In this document: positions 1 through 7,542 of the stretch, one piece after another
Numbering within the stretch: the first letter of the stretch is position 1
How the letters are laid out: every line of letters begins with the position of its first letter
Source: Methanobacteriota archaeon
GTDB taxonomy: Archaea > Halobacteriota > Methanomicrobia > Methanomicrobiales > Methanomicrobiaceae
Length of the DNA stretch: 49,476 nucleotides
Direction: 5' to 3'
NCBI GenBank assembly: GCA_016841665.1
Contig: JAENYT010000012.1
Coordinates: forward strand, 1 to 49,476
Position numbers and translations under genes: made by a program
The notes under the pieces: generated by a model
Told to the model about the DNA's origin: nothing
The model's input: the letters and a program-made list of their open reading frames with translations, nothing else
Databases searched by the model: none

Positions 1-447
1 GGTAACCCCGGCAATCCCCAGCGCCCGCACACACCTTCCCTCCCGCTCCCCGAGCCAGGTGCCCATGCTCCCTCCCATGTCGATGGCCGCCACCTCCGGG
101 CCGAGGCTGGCCCCGAAGACGAGGGAGAGATAGATGGACAGCAGCACGCCGGAAAGGTGCTCGGGCTCGAACCGTCCGGTCCGCTGGAACTCGTCGATGG
201 TCTGCTGGAGCATGCCCGCGTGGTCGCCGCAGCGGTGCAGGCAGAGCCCCACCGCCAGCCCCCCGATGACGGTGGCGAGGAGAGTGAAAACGGGGGACGG
301 CGGCGAATCCGGCCAGATCAACGCGGTTCCCGCCGCCTGCAGGAGCAGAAAGAGCACCATCGCCCCCCCGGCAGCAATAGCGAGCAGGGAAGCCGTGATG
401 CCGAGACGGATGCGTGCTCCTCTCCCCTGCGGGTTGTTCTCCTCCAT
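1..447 (-). CDS. ClC-type chloride channel/transporter, N-terminal part (partial)
   Basis: The start codon is at 447 and the gene runs off the left edge, so only the first 149 residues are visible. After a short basic N-terminus there is a hydrophobic segment (about residues 15-40), a short loop, a second hydrophobic stretch and then GASLGPEVA near residues 112-120. That resembles the G-x-x-x-G-P-E signature of ClC anion channels and H+/Cl- antiporters. The protein would sit in the cytoplasmic membrane and move chloride or related anions. It is divergent from the mscS gene at 612. The family call rests mainly on the one motif and the hydrophobic pattern; another multi-pass transporter cannot be excluded. 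Confidence 0.6.
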   Translation of the reverse strand, partial: MEENNPQGRGARIRLGITASLLAIAAGGAMVLFLLLQAAGTALIWPDSPPSPVFTLLATVIGGLAVGLCLHRCGDHAGMLQQTIDEFQRTGRFEPEHLSGVLLSIYLSLVFGASLGPEVAAIDMGGSMGTWLGEREGRCVRALGIAGVT

Positions 448-611
448 GCACCAGCCGCTCCCCCGGTCTGGTGTGCAGGGGGCGGACCCTCCTACCCTCC
501 CACTGGTCGCACGGGTATATAGCACCTGCGAAGCCCGGGGCGTTGCGGGACGCATTTCACAATCTTTATGCCCCGTTCGGCTGAGCCGTTGTGCAAAGCG
601 GAGCGATATGC

Positions 612-1427
612 ATGGCACTCGAACAACTCCCCGACATTTCCATTGGTAGTGCGAACATCACCCCCGGCACGCTGCTCATTGCGGCTGTGGTCGCCGTGCT
701 GGGTGTGATCGCCGCAAAGGTGCTTACCGCCATCTTCCAGCGGACCCTCACCCGCACCTCCCGTCTGCCCGAACTGGTTATCGAGTTTTTGACCCGGTTT
801 TTCGCCGCACTGCTCTACGTGATCGTCATCCTCCTCGTCCTCGCCGCCCTCGGGATCGACATCGGGTCGATGGTTCTCGGCCTCTCGGCGATCATCGGCC
901 TGGTGCTGGGCTTCGGGCTCCAGGACTCGTTCACCAACTTCGCCGCCGGGGCCTGGATCGCCACCCTCCGGCCCATCGACAAGGACGAGTACGTGGAGGT
1001 CAACGGCATGGCCGGGACCGTGCGGACGGTGGGCATCATGGCCACCGAACTGCTCACCCCGGACAACAAATACGTGACCATCCCCAACGCCCTCATCTGG
1101 GGAAGCCCGGTGATCAACTACTCTCGCATGGACACACGGAGGGTGGACGTCGCCGTGGGCATCGGCTATACAAGCAACGTGGAGGAGGCGCTGCGGGTGG
1201 CGATGGATCTCATCAAACGCCACCCCGCGGTGCTGGCCGATCCGGAGCCCGCAGTGGTGGTCACCGAGCTCGCCGATTCCTCGGTGAACCTCGCCCTCCG
1301 GGCGTGGACGAAGACCCCCGACTTCTGGCCGGTGAAGAACGACCTGACCCGGGACATCCTCGCCGCGTACCGCAAGGCCGGCATCGAGATCCCCTTCCCC
1401 CAGCTCGACGTGCACCTCGAGCGCTGA
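612..1427 (+). CDS. Small-conductance mechanosensitive channel, MscS family
   Basis: A 271-residue MscS-type channel that would release solutes when the membrane is stretched during osmotic downshock. Two hydrophobic helices (about residues 17-40 and 58-85) are followed by the Gly/Ala-rich pore helix GLSAIIGLVLGFGLQDSF and then the beta domain, with RPIDKDEYVEVNGMAGTV and the typical IPNALIWGSPVINYS segment. The ATG at 612 is preferred over an in-frame GTG at 591 because GGAG lies 8 bases upstream of it. A run of six T directly after the gene (1452-1457) fits an archaeal terminator. A second, more distant MscS paralogue lies at 32458-33411. Confidence 0.93.
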   Translation: MALEQLPDISIGSANITPGTLLIAAVVAVLGVIAAKVLTAIFQRTLTRTSRLPELVIEFLTRFFAALLYVIVILLVLAALGIDIGSMVLGLSAIIGLVLGFGLQDSFTNFAAGAWIATLRPIDKDEYVEVNGMAGTVRTVGIMATELLTPDNKYVTIPNALIWGSPVINYSRMDTRRVDVAVGIGYTSNVEEALRVAMDLIKRHPAVLADPEPAVVVTELADSSVNLALRAWTKTPDFWPVKNDLTRDILAAYRKAGIEIPFPQLDVHLER

Positions 1428-1451
1428 TGGGCAGGAGAGGGGGCATTCCTC

Positions 1452-1457
1452 TTTTTT
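1452..1457 (+). terminator. T-run after mscS
   Basis: Six consecutive T lie 25 bases after the mscS stop, just where the convergent transferase gene ends. Archaeal RNA polymerase terminates at U-runs without needing a hairpin, so this is a plausible terminator for the + strand transcript. Confidence 0.45.
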
Positions 1458-2154
1458 ACCGGACCGCCATGTGGCGGGAACGCTCGCCGGAAAACCCTGC
1501 CCGTGCAAGGGCCCGTTTCGTGTGCCGGCACTCCGCCCGGATCATCCCTCGTGCCAGATCATCCCACAGCCGCACCAGGTCCTCCACCCGATCGAGATCG
1601 TATTCCGGGGCAAGCAGGAAGACGGTGTGGCCCGCCGCTCGCGCCCGGGCCAGGGTGCGGGCGAGCACGTCTGCGGTGCTCCATGGAACTCCTGCAAAGA
1701 TCTCCGGCACAGGGCGGCGCATGCCGACCAGGTAGTAGCCCCCGTCCTCGCAGGGCCCGAGGGTGATATCAGCTTCCTCAAGAAGGGAAAGCCCTTCCCG
1801 GAGAGCCCGGGGTGGGAGGTGGGGCGTGTCGCTTCCCATGAGCAGCACCCGTCGGTAGCCTGATAAGAAGAGCACTTCCGCGATGCAGGCGAGCCGCACC
1901 CCCAGGTCCCCCTCCGGCTGGGGAATGAGCCCGAACCGCGGCGGGCAGACGGCCCGGAACAGGGCCTCCTCCTCCGGGGGAGTGTAGGCGATGAACGGGT
2001 CGACCTGCCGGACCGCCTGCACCGTGTCGATGGTGTCGAGGAGAAACCCGCGGGCGAGGTCGGCGGCCTCCCGGGGGAGAAGCGGCGGGCAGAGGCGGGT
2101 CTTGGCCAGGCGGGGAAACGGCGCCTTGGCCATGACCGCGATCGCGGATCTCAT
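1456..2154 (-). CDS. rSAM/selenodomain-associated transferase 1 (TIGR04282/DUF2064-like)
   Basis: A 232-residue GT-A-fold protein of the DUF2064 type. It opens with AVMAKAPFPRLAKTRL, the nucleotide-sugar-transferase-like start of the family. It also carries LLMGSDTPHLP with the metal-binding D-x-D-like position, and GPCEDGGYYLVGM, both hallmarks of TIGR04282. The family is usually found with radical SAM proteins and a second transferase (TIGR04283); both are present here. The acceptor and sugar are unknown for the family. The start at 2154 (MRSAIAVMAK) sits 7 bases after the upstream methyltransferase stop, so it is the last gene of a three-gene operon: radical SAM, methyltransferase, transferase. 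Confidence 0.85.
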   Translation of the reverse strand: MRSAIAVMAKAPFPRLAKTRLCPPLLPREAADLARGFLLDTIDTVQAVRQVDPFIAYTPPEEEALFRAVCPPRFGLIPQPEGDLGVRLACIAEVLFLSGYRRVLLMGSDTPHLPPRALREGLSLLEEADITLGPCEDGGYYLVGMRRPVPEIFAGVPWSTADVLARTLARARAAGHTVFLLAPEYDLDRVEDLVRLWDDLARGMIRAECRHTKRALARAGFSGERSRHMAVR

Positions 2155-2161
2155 GCCGGCG

Positions 2162-2959
2162 TCATTCTTCCGCCTTCCACCCGATCCACCTCCCCCTTCC
2201 CACCTGCCCGCGCACGGCGGCATCGATCCAGCCAGCGATGCCCTGTTCTGCCGCCCGAAAGAGCTCCTCCCCGAACCGCGCGCAGATCTGATCGCGGAGG
2301 GTGGTGGTGAGCACACGCCGGTACTCCCTGCAAAAGGCAGGGAAGCTGCTGCTGATGTCCTCAAGGCGCGCCACCGCAAAGCCTGTCTCTTCCAGGAGCA
2401 GGGCATAGCCCTCGACGGTCTCGGTGTAAGGAAAGACCATAAAGCGGTGGAGGTTCTCAAAGATCGCATCGTCCATCGCCCCGGTCTGCACCCAGTCGGT
2501 GAAGGCGATGGTGCCGCCGGGACGCAGCACCCGGTGGGCTTCCCGGATGAGCTGCGCCTTGTCGGTGACGTAGCACCAGGCGTCCTGCCCCCAGACGATG
2601 TCGAAGGATGCGTCGGCAAAGGGCATGTCCAGTGCATCCCCGAGCCGGAAGCTGACCAGGTGGGAGAGCGCTGCCCCGGCGGTCCGGCGCTCCGCCTCCT
2701 CGATCATCTTCGGTGTGGCATCCAGCCCCACCACCCGGCACCCGAACCGCCCGGCAAGGTGGCGGGCCGGACCGCCAAGGGCGCTGCAGACATCGAGGAT
2801 GCGGGCATTACCGGTCACTCCGGCGAGGGCGGCCAGCGTTTCGGTATCCTCCCATCCTCCCACGTGGATCTCCTCTCCCATCAGGAGCTCCCAGAGCACC
2901 CCCACGGGGCCCGCGTAGACCTCCTGCACATCTTCGAGGCTGACATCCAGTCGTTTCAT
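2162..2959 (-). CDS. SAM-dependent methyltransferase, class I (UbiE/GSMT-like)
   Basis: A 265-residue class I methyltransferase. The SAM-binding motif I is ILDVCSALGGPARHLA at about residues 54-69. Post-motif I VVGLDAT, then GDALDMPFADASFDIVWGQD and the HRVLRPGGTIAFTDW segment complete the Rossmann core. The arrangement is close to sarcosine/dimethylglycine and UbiE-type N- or C-methyltransferases; the substrate is not evident. Its ATG overlaps the stop of the upstream radical SAM gene by 4 bases, indicating translational coupling, and transferase 1 follows 7 bases downstream. It probably modifies a product made or bound by the radical SAM enzyme; that is inference from context. Confidence 0.88.
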   Translation of the reverse strand: MKRLDVSLEDVQEVYAGPVGVLWELLMGEEIHVGGWEDTETLAALAGVTGNARILDVCSALGGPARHLAGRFGCRVVGLDATPKMIEEAERRTAGAALSHLVSFRLGDALDMPFADASFDIVWGQDAWCYVTDKAQLIREAHRVLRPGGTIAFTDWVQTGAMDDAIFENLHRFMVFPYTETVEGYALLLEETGFAVARLEDISSSFPAFCREYRRVLTTTLRDQICARFGEELFRAAEQGIAGWIDAAVRGQVGRGRWIGWKAEE

Positions 2960-4035
2960 TTCTCCTCCTCCCTGTTTTTCCGGGCAGGATGGCGCCAACA
3001 GTAGGGATCCTCCCCCATCAGGTCGCCCGAGACGTAGTAGGCCGAGGCCCGGCACCCCCAGCAGACCGTCGCCTGCGCGCACCGGCTGCAGGATCCGGCC
3101 CGGCTGCCGACCCTCCGCAGGGGCGTGGCGAGCAGCGTCTCTTTGTGGCGGGCGACGATCGCCGGGAAGGGCTCCCGGAAGATGTTTCCCACCCCCTCCC
3201 TGATCACCGAGCAGGGGGTCACCTCCCCGTCGATGGTCACGCAGACCACGCCTCCGCAGTAGAATTTGGAGACGTCCATGGGCCCCAGCGCGAGATCGGT
3301 GCCGGCGTAGCCGGAGGCGTTGCGGCACAGGTAGGCCTCCCGGATCGCTTCCCGGGAGGGGATCCAGTGCTCCATGCCCCCTGCTGCCCCCGCCGCCGCC
3401 ATGAGGGTCAGGCAGGTCCGCATCCCCAGCTCCTCCCAGAAGAAGCGGATGGTCTCCTGTACATCCCTCCCCGCCACCGGAGTGGTGAGGGTGATGCAGT
3501 TGACCATCTGATCCGGCGATTTTCCGAGGTCCTGCAGGGTCTCGATGCCGGAGAGAATGGCGGCAATCTTTTCCTTTGCATGCCCGGTATGCAGCGTGGC
3601 ATAGATACCCGGGTCAAGGGTGTCCAGGTGCACAGAGATGAACCCCTCCTCCGAGGCCGCTATCGCCCGAACCGCGACTCCCGGGTCGGCGAGGGGCAGC
3701 CCGCTGCTCCAGATGTTGTTGGCAAGGCCAAGGTCGGCGGCATAGGCCATCAGCGCCTCCCAGTCGTCCCTGAGCAGGGGATCGCCGCCCAGCCAGTCCA
3801 CCGCCCGCACCTCCATGCGGGCCGCGGCCTCCAGTACTCCCCGGATAATCCGGGCGGGGAGCTCTTTCTGGGGCGGGTCGGCGGCAGCGGCATAGCAGTA
3901 CCGGCAACCCTGGGTGCAGGCGAGCGTCGTCTCGATCTGGACGGAATACACCTTGTTCTGGAAGAAGTAGGCCATCTCTTCGGCAAAATCGGGGTGCAGC
4001 CCGGCATGCCGGTAGAGGGGGTGCAGGTCCGTCAT
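2956..4035 (-). CDS. Radical SAM protein with SPASM-like C-terminal cysteine cluster
   Basis: A 359-residue radical SAM enzyme. C40, C44 and C47 form the C-x3-C-x2-C site for the SAM-binding [4Fe-4S] cluster (LACTQGCRYCY), followed by DWLGGDPLL, the family glycine motif. The C-terminus holds further cysteines (YCGG, TPCSV, SCSRCAQATVCWGCR, EDPYC), as in SPASM/twitch domains that bind auxiliary clusters in peptide- or cofactor-modifying enzymes. The ATG at 4035 is chosen because the methyltransferase overlaps its end by 4 bases and a TATA box lies at 4073-4080. It heads an operon with a methyltransferase and transferase 1 and is divergent from transferase 2. The substrate is unknown; no precursor peptide was recognised nearby. 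Confidence 0.88.
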   Translation of the reverse strand: MTDLHPLYRHAGLHPDFAEEMAYFFQNKVYSVQIETTLACTQGCRYCYAAAADPPQKELPARIIRGVLEAAARMEVRAVDWLGGDPLLRDDWEALMAYAADLGLANNIWSSGLPLADPGVAVRAIAASEEGFISVHLDTLDPGIYATLHTGHAKEKIAAILSGIETLQDLGKSPDQMVNCITLTTPVAGRDVQETIRFFWEELGMRTCLTLMAAAGAAGGMEHWIPSREAIREAYLCRNASGYAGTDLALGPMDVSKFYCGGVVCVTIDGEVTPCSVIREGVGNIFREPFPAIVARHKETLLATPLRRVGSRAGSCSRCAQATVCWGCRASAYYVSGDLMGEDPYCWRHPARKNREEEK

Positions 4036-4072
4036 GGTCTCCCGTCTCCTCGCCTCCCTTTCACCCCTGCCG

Positions 4073-4080
4073 TATAAATA
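4073..4080. promoter_or_regulatory. Shared TATA box between radical SAM and transferase 2 genes
   Basis: TATAAATA lies 38 bases above the radical SAM start (minus strand) and 60 bases above the transferase 2 start (plus strand). The box is near-symmetric, so it could fire in both directions. That would co-express the two arms of the cluster. Confidence 0.55.
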
Positions 4081-4139
4081 GGTTGAGTGGCGGCACCCCA
4101 ATTTTCAAGTATCCCCGCCCCCTACCCACGCACCATGCC

Positions 4140-4862
4140 ATGATCTCGATCATCACCCCGGTCCTCAACGAACAGAAGCAGATCGCTCCCTTCTGCGCCC
4201 ACCTTGCCGGGCTGCAGGGCAGGTTTGAGTGCCTCGTCGTGGACGGGGGGAGCACGGACGGGACCGTTGCGGAGGTGCGCCGGCTGAAGGAAACCTTCCC
4301 CCTGCGCATCCTCTCCGCACCCCGGGGGCGGGCGGTGCAGATGAACGCCGGTGCCGCGGCGGCGAAGGGCGAAATCCTCCTTTTTCTCCACGTGGACTGC
4401 CGCATCCCGCCCGGCTCTCTGGCCGCCATCGAGGCTGCGGTGCACGAACAGGGCGCCGTCGGCGGAGGGTTCACCCACGCCCTTGCCCCCACCTCACCCC
4501 TCCTCGCCGCCACCAGCACACTCGGCAACCTGTACGCCCGGGCCACCGGGATTTTCTTCGGCGACTTCGGCATCTTCCTGCGAAGGGACGTATTTTTGCG
4601 GATCGGCGGCTACGACACCTCCCTTCCCTACTGCGAAGACACCGAGCTCTGCCGGGCGGCACGAAAGGTGGGGCGTCTTGTCCAGACCCCGCAGACCATC
4701 GTCTCCTCCTCACGCCGCTACGATCGTGAGGGCCGCTTTCGGTTGACGGCCATCTTTGCGGCGGTGATCCTCCTCGACACCCTCGGCATCAGGCCGGGAC
4801 GGTTCAGATCCGCCGTGGGGGTGCGGGAGGAGAATGAAAAAACCCTCACTCCTCGACGGTGA
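4140..4862 (+). CDS. rSAM/selenodomain-associated transferase 2 (TIGR04283-like glycosyltransferase)
   Basis: A 240-residue family 2 glycosyltransferase. It begins MISIITPVLNEQ, has VVDGGSTDGT for nucleotide-sugar binding, GRAVQMNAGAAAAKG, and FLHVDC carrying the metal-binding aspartate. It then has GNLYARATG and GGYDTSLPYCEDTELC before a hydrophobic C-terminus. This order matches TIGR04283, whose usual partner TIGR04282 is at 1456-2154. The start at 4140 follows the shared TATA box by about 60 bases; an upstream GTG-type extension has no domain content. The last 17 bases overlap the convergent ferredoxin gene. The sugar donor and acceptor are unknown. Confidence 0.85.
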   Translation: MISIITPVLNEQKQIAPFCAHLAGLQGRFECLVVDGGSTDGTVAEVRRLKETFPLRILSAPRGRAVQMNAGAAAAKGEILLFLHVDCRIPPGSLAAIEAAVHEQGAVGGGFTHALAPTSPLLAATSTLGNLYARATGIFFGDFGIFLRRDVFLRIGGYDTSLPYCEDTELCRAARKVGRLVQTPQTIVSSSRRYDREGRFRLTAIFAAVILLDTLGIRPGRFRSAVGVREENEKTLTPRR

Positions 4863-5070
4863 TCACTTCCACCGGGCACCCGTCGGCGGCGTTCCGAACG
4901 CAGTCCTCCAGGTCTTTGGGCACCTCACCGCGGGCGGGATCGCCCCCGATCTGGTGTTCCTCCACGATCTGGCTCAACCCGTCGTCCGGGCTCTCCTCAA
5001 ACATCTCCGGGCACTCTTCCCAGCATGCACCGCAACTGGTGCAGCCCTCGCGATCGATGGTTACCTTCAT
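4846..5070 (-). CDS. Single-cluster [4Fe-4S] ferredoxin
   Basis: A 74-residue acidic ferredoxin. C10, C13 and C16 (GCTSCGACWEECP) with C65 (DGCPVEV) are the expected four ligands of one [4Fe-4S] cluster. C20 and C57 are placed like the extra disulfide-forming pair in thermophilic single-cluster ferredoxins. It would be a soluble cytoplasmic electron carrier, perhaps for the adjacent radical SAM enzyme. An A/T-rich TATA-like box lies at 5111-5119, and the gene converges with transferase 2, overlapping by 17 bases. A decayed copy of this gene lies at 17984-18118. Confidence 0.9.
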   Translation of the reverse strand: MKVTIDREGCTSCGACWEECPEMFEESPDDGLSQIVEEHQIGGDPARGEVPKDLEDCVRNAADGCPVEVITVEE

Positions 5071-5110
5071 GCACGTCTACCTCGCTGATGAGTGCTCAAC
5101 GCGCGGGATG

Positions 5111-5119
5111 TATAAAAAT
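5111..5119 (-). promoter_or_regulatory. TATA box for the ferredoxin gene
   Basis: Read on the minus strand the sequence is ATTTTTATA, about 40 bases above the ATG at 5070. That is suitable spacing for an archaeal promoter with a short leader. Between here and 5405 I see no gene, only a weak TATA-like ATATTTAT near 5347 for the next + gene. Confidence 0.5.
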
Positions 5120-5404
5120 GCTTTGCCGGGTGAGGAGAGAGCCCAATCGGGGCAATCACGATGCAAATCCGCGGATCTAAGAGCACCGGATTGCCCGGGC
5201 GGCGCGGCTACCATTACCGTTGCTCCATTATCGTCATAATCGTAGCCAGGACGCAAGTATCAGGCGAATTCGCAAAAACTTCTGGTCGAAAAATGTAGTG
5301 AAGATACTCAAAATGAAATAATGGATGGCATACGATCGGTAAATTGCCGTCACATATTTATCTTCTCTTGATAATTGTTCTATTTAACACATTGGAGCTG
5401 ATCC

Positions 5405-6679
5405 ATGACCCGCCTGCTGCTTGTCGACGATGAACCAGTTCTCCTCATCCCGACGAAAACATTTCTTGAAAAAGACAATGTTGATATCGAGTGCGATACC
5501 GCCAATTCAGCACACGAAGCTCTTGAAAAACTGGCTGCTTCACCCTACGATGCCATTGTGTCCGACTACGATATGCCGGAAATGGATGGCATCGCATTGC
5601 TGAAGGAGGTGCGTCGCTGTTACGGCACTCTCCCGTTCATACTCTTCACCGGGAGGGGACGGGAATCGGTCGTGATCGAGGCACTCAACAACGGCGCCGA
5701 TTTTTACATCCAGAGAAGCGGGGAGCCAAGAGCGCTCTATGCCGAGCTCTCCTCCAAGATCATGCACGCGGTGGACCGGCGGCGGGCAAGGGAAGCGCTG
5801 AGGGAGAGCGAAAAGGAAGCACGAGCCCGAATTGCTGAGATCGAGACGATTTATGCTTCGGCGCCCGTCGGGCTGTGTCTGCTCGGCATGGATACCCGGT
5901 ACCTGCAGGTCAACGAACGATTCGCGGAGATGAACGGGTTCTCCGTCGAGGACCATATCGGTAAGACTATCCGCGAACTGGTTCCGGATGTCGCGGATGC
6001 GGCAGAAGCACTCACACAAAAGGTTATCGAGACGGGAAAACCCGTTCTCGATATCGAGATCCTTGGGGAGACCCCGGCACAACCCGGGATGGCGCGATAC
6101 TGGAAGGAATCCTGGGTGCCGTTAAAGGATGATCAGGGGCAGGTCACCGCGATCAACATCGTTGCCGAGGAGATTACCGAGCGTAAGCGAGCCGAGGAGG
6201 CGATGCGGGAGACCATTCTTGAACTGCAGACGACGATCGAGGAATTGAAAGTGGCGGAGGAAGAAATACGGCAACAGAATGAAGAGCTCATCGCGGTCAG
6301 GGAGGAACTGCACGCCGAGCACCAGCGCTACGTTGAGCTGTTCGAATGTGCACCTGACGGGTACATGGTCACCGATACAAAAGGCGTAATTCAGGAGATC
6401 AATCGCGAAGGGGCCCGACAGCTGAATGTGAACGGAGAGAATCTGGTGGGGAAGCCGCTGGTGATTTTTATCGCCAAAGATGATCGGGTGAAGTTTCATA
6501 CCCTCATCAACCAGGTAAACTGCGGGGCTGCGAAGGAAATGCGGGACAGAAGAGTAACCCTGCAGCCGCGGGATGACTCCCCGTTCCAGATCAGTCTCAA
6601 TATTGGGGCGGTGTGCGATGCCGGCGATAATCTCATCGGTCTGCGCTGGTTGCTCCGTGAAATTACCGCGCAGGACTAG
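5405..6679 (+). CDS. Response regulator receiver protein with two PAS domains (no kinase)
   Basis: 424 residues. A receiver domain (about 1-120) has the acidic pair D8-D9 and phospho-acceptor D54 in IVSDYDMPEMDG. Then come a linker, a PAS domain (about 140-260), a charged coiled coil (about 262-310), and a second PAS domain (about 312-424) that ends the protein. There is no H-box or ATPase, so it probably takes phosphate from another kinase and signals through its PAS/coil regions. GGAG sits 6-7 bases before the ATG. The receiver closely resembles those of the two hybrid kinases at 19736 and 29858, suggesting shared partners. Base composition of the first part is a little more AT-rich than the neighbours. 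Confidence 0.9.
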   Translation: MTRLLLVDDEPVLLIPTKTFLEKDNVDIECDTANSAHEALEKLAASPYDAIVSDYDMPEMDGIALLKEVRRCYGTLPFILFTGRGRESVVIEALNNGADFYIQRSGEPRALYAELSSKIMHAVDRRRAREALRESEKEARARIAEIETIYASAPVGLCLLGMDTRYLQVNERFAEMNGFSVEDHIGKTIRELVPDVADAAEALTQKVIETGKPVLDIEILGETPAQPGMARYWKESWVPLKDDQGQVTAINIVAEEITERKRAEEAMRETILELQTTIEELKVAEEEIRQQNEELIAVREELHAEHQRYVELFECAPDGYMVTDTKGVIQEINREGARQLNVNGENLVGKPLVIFIAKDDRVKFHTLINQVNCGAAKEMRDRRVTLQPRDDSPFQISLNIGAVCDAGDNLIGLRWLLREITAQD

Positions 6680-6954
6680 GCGAAATGGCATTTTTCAGGA
6701 ATAACGGGAGCCTCCATCATGTTTAAATACGCTCCGGGAAAGAATCTGAACTAAGATACATTGCGGAATGATGAACACACATACCCGGTAACGCGGGGAA
6801 CGGAGGTCCCTGTTCCGGCAGCGGGCATTTTTGCATTCGATGGCAGTGTCTCCCGAGAGCGGGCATGGAGGTGCACCGCAAAATCCCTCACTCTATGTGC
6901 CGGATTCAACCGTAACATCCTGTGGAATGGTCAGGGATATACATCGAGGAGAAC
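6680..6954 (+). promoter_or_regulatory. Long leader with TATA box upstream of cheB
   Basis: TTTAAATA at 6722-6729 is a near-consensus archaeal TATA box. Transcription would start near 6752, about 200 bases before the CheB start, giving an unusually long leader. Only a 7-codon frame (ATG ATG AAC... stop near 6793) and no convincing gene were seen in it. Confidence 0.45.
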
Positions 6955-7542
6955 ATGGGAGTAACGCCAGCATTTGATATCGTCGCGCTCGCAGCATCTG
7001 CGGGCGGGCTCACCGCACTGGGAGAGATCCTCGCCCAGCTCCCCCCCGAATTCCCGGCCGCGGTGGTCGTGGTCCAGCACCTCGATCCCCGCCATCGAAG
7101 CCTTATGTCCGAGATCCTGGCCCGCCGCACGCGCCTTGCGGTCAAACAGGCGGAAGGAGGAGAACCATTGCACCCGGGGACGGTCTACATCGCCCCCCCC
7201 GACTACCACATGCTGGTCAACCCGGACCGGACCATCTCGCTCACCCAGTCCGAGCTGGTGCACTTCGTCCGCCCCTCGGCCGACCTGCTCTTCGAGTCGG
7301 TGGCCGGCAGTTACAAGGAGCGGAGCATCGCCGTGGTGCTCACCGGCACCGGCAGCGACGGGAGCATGGGGGTGCAGGCCATCAAGAACATGGGGGGCAC
7401 GGTGATCGCCCAGGATGAAGTAACCTCCGAATTCTACGGCATGCCCCAGGCCGCCATCAAGACGGGATCCGTGGATTTCATCCTCGGCCTCGATGAAATC
7501 GCCTCGGCCCTGGTTACCCTTGTGATGAAAGGAGAAGTCTGA
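6955..7542 (+). CDS. cheB: Stand-alone CheB-type protein-glutamate methylesterase
   Basis: 195 residues, only the CheB catalytic domain with no receiver. The esterase triad is visible: S15 in LAASAGG, H42 in VVVVQHLDP and D135 in TGTGSDGSMG. In chemotaxis CheB removes methyl groups from receptor glutamates; a form without receiver, next to CheR-PAS, belongs to the 'CheB-CheR' sensory type that is often fused in one chain. ATG at 6955 has GAGGAG at 6946-6951. Its stop shares one base with the start of the CheR gene (TGATG), so the two are translationally coupled. No CheA, CheW or methyl-accepting receptor is in the window. Confidence 0.92.
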   Translation: MGVTPAFDIVALAASAGGLTALGEILAQLPPEFPAAVVVVQHLDPRHRSLMSEILARRTRLAVKQAEGGEPLHPGTVYIAPPDYHMLVNPDRTISLTQSELVHFVRPSADLLFESVAGSYKERSIAVVLTGTGSDGSMGVQAIKNMGGTVIAQDEVTSEFYGMPQAAIKTGSVDFILGLDEIASALVTLVMKGEV

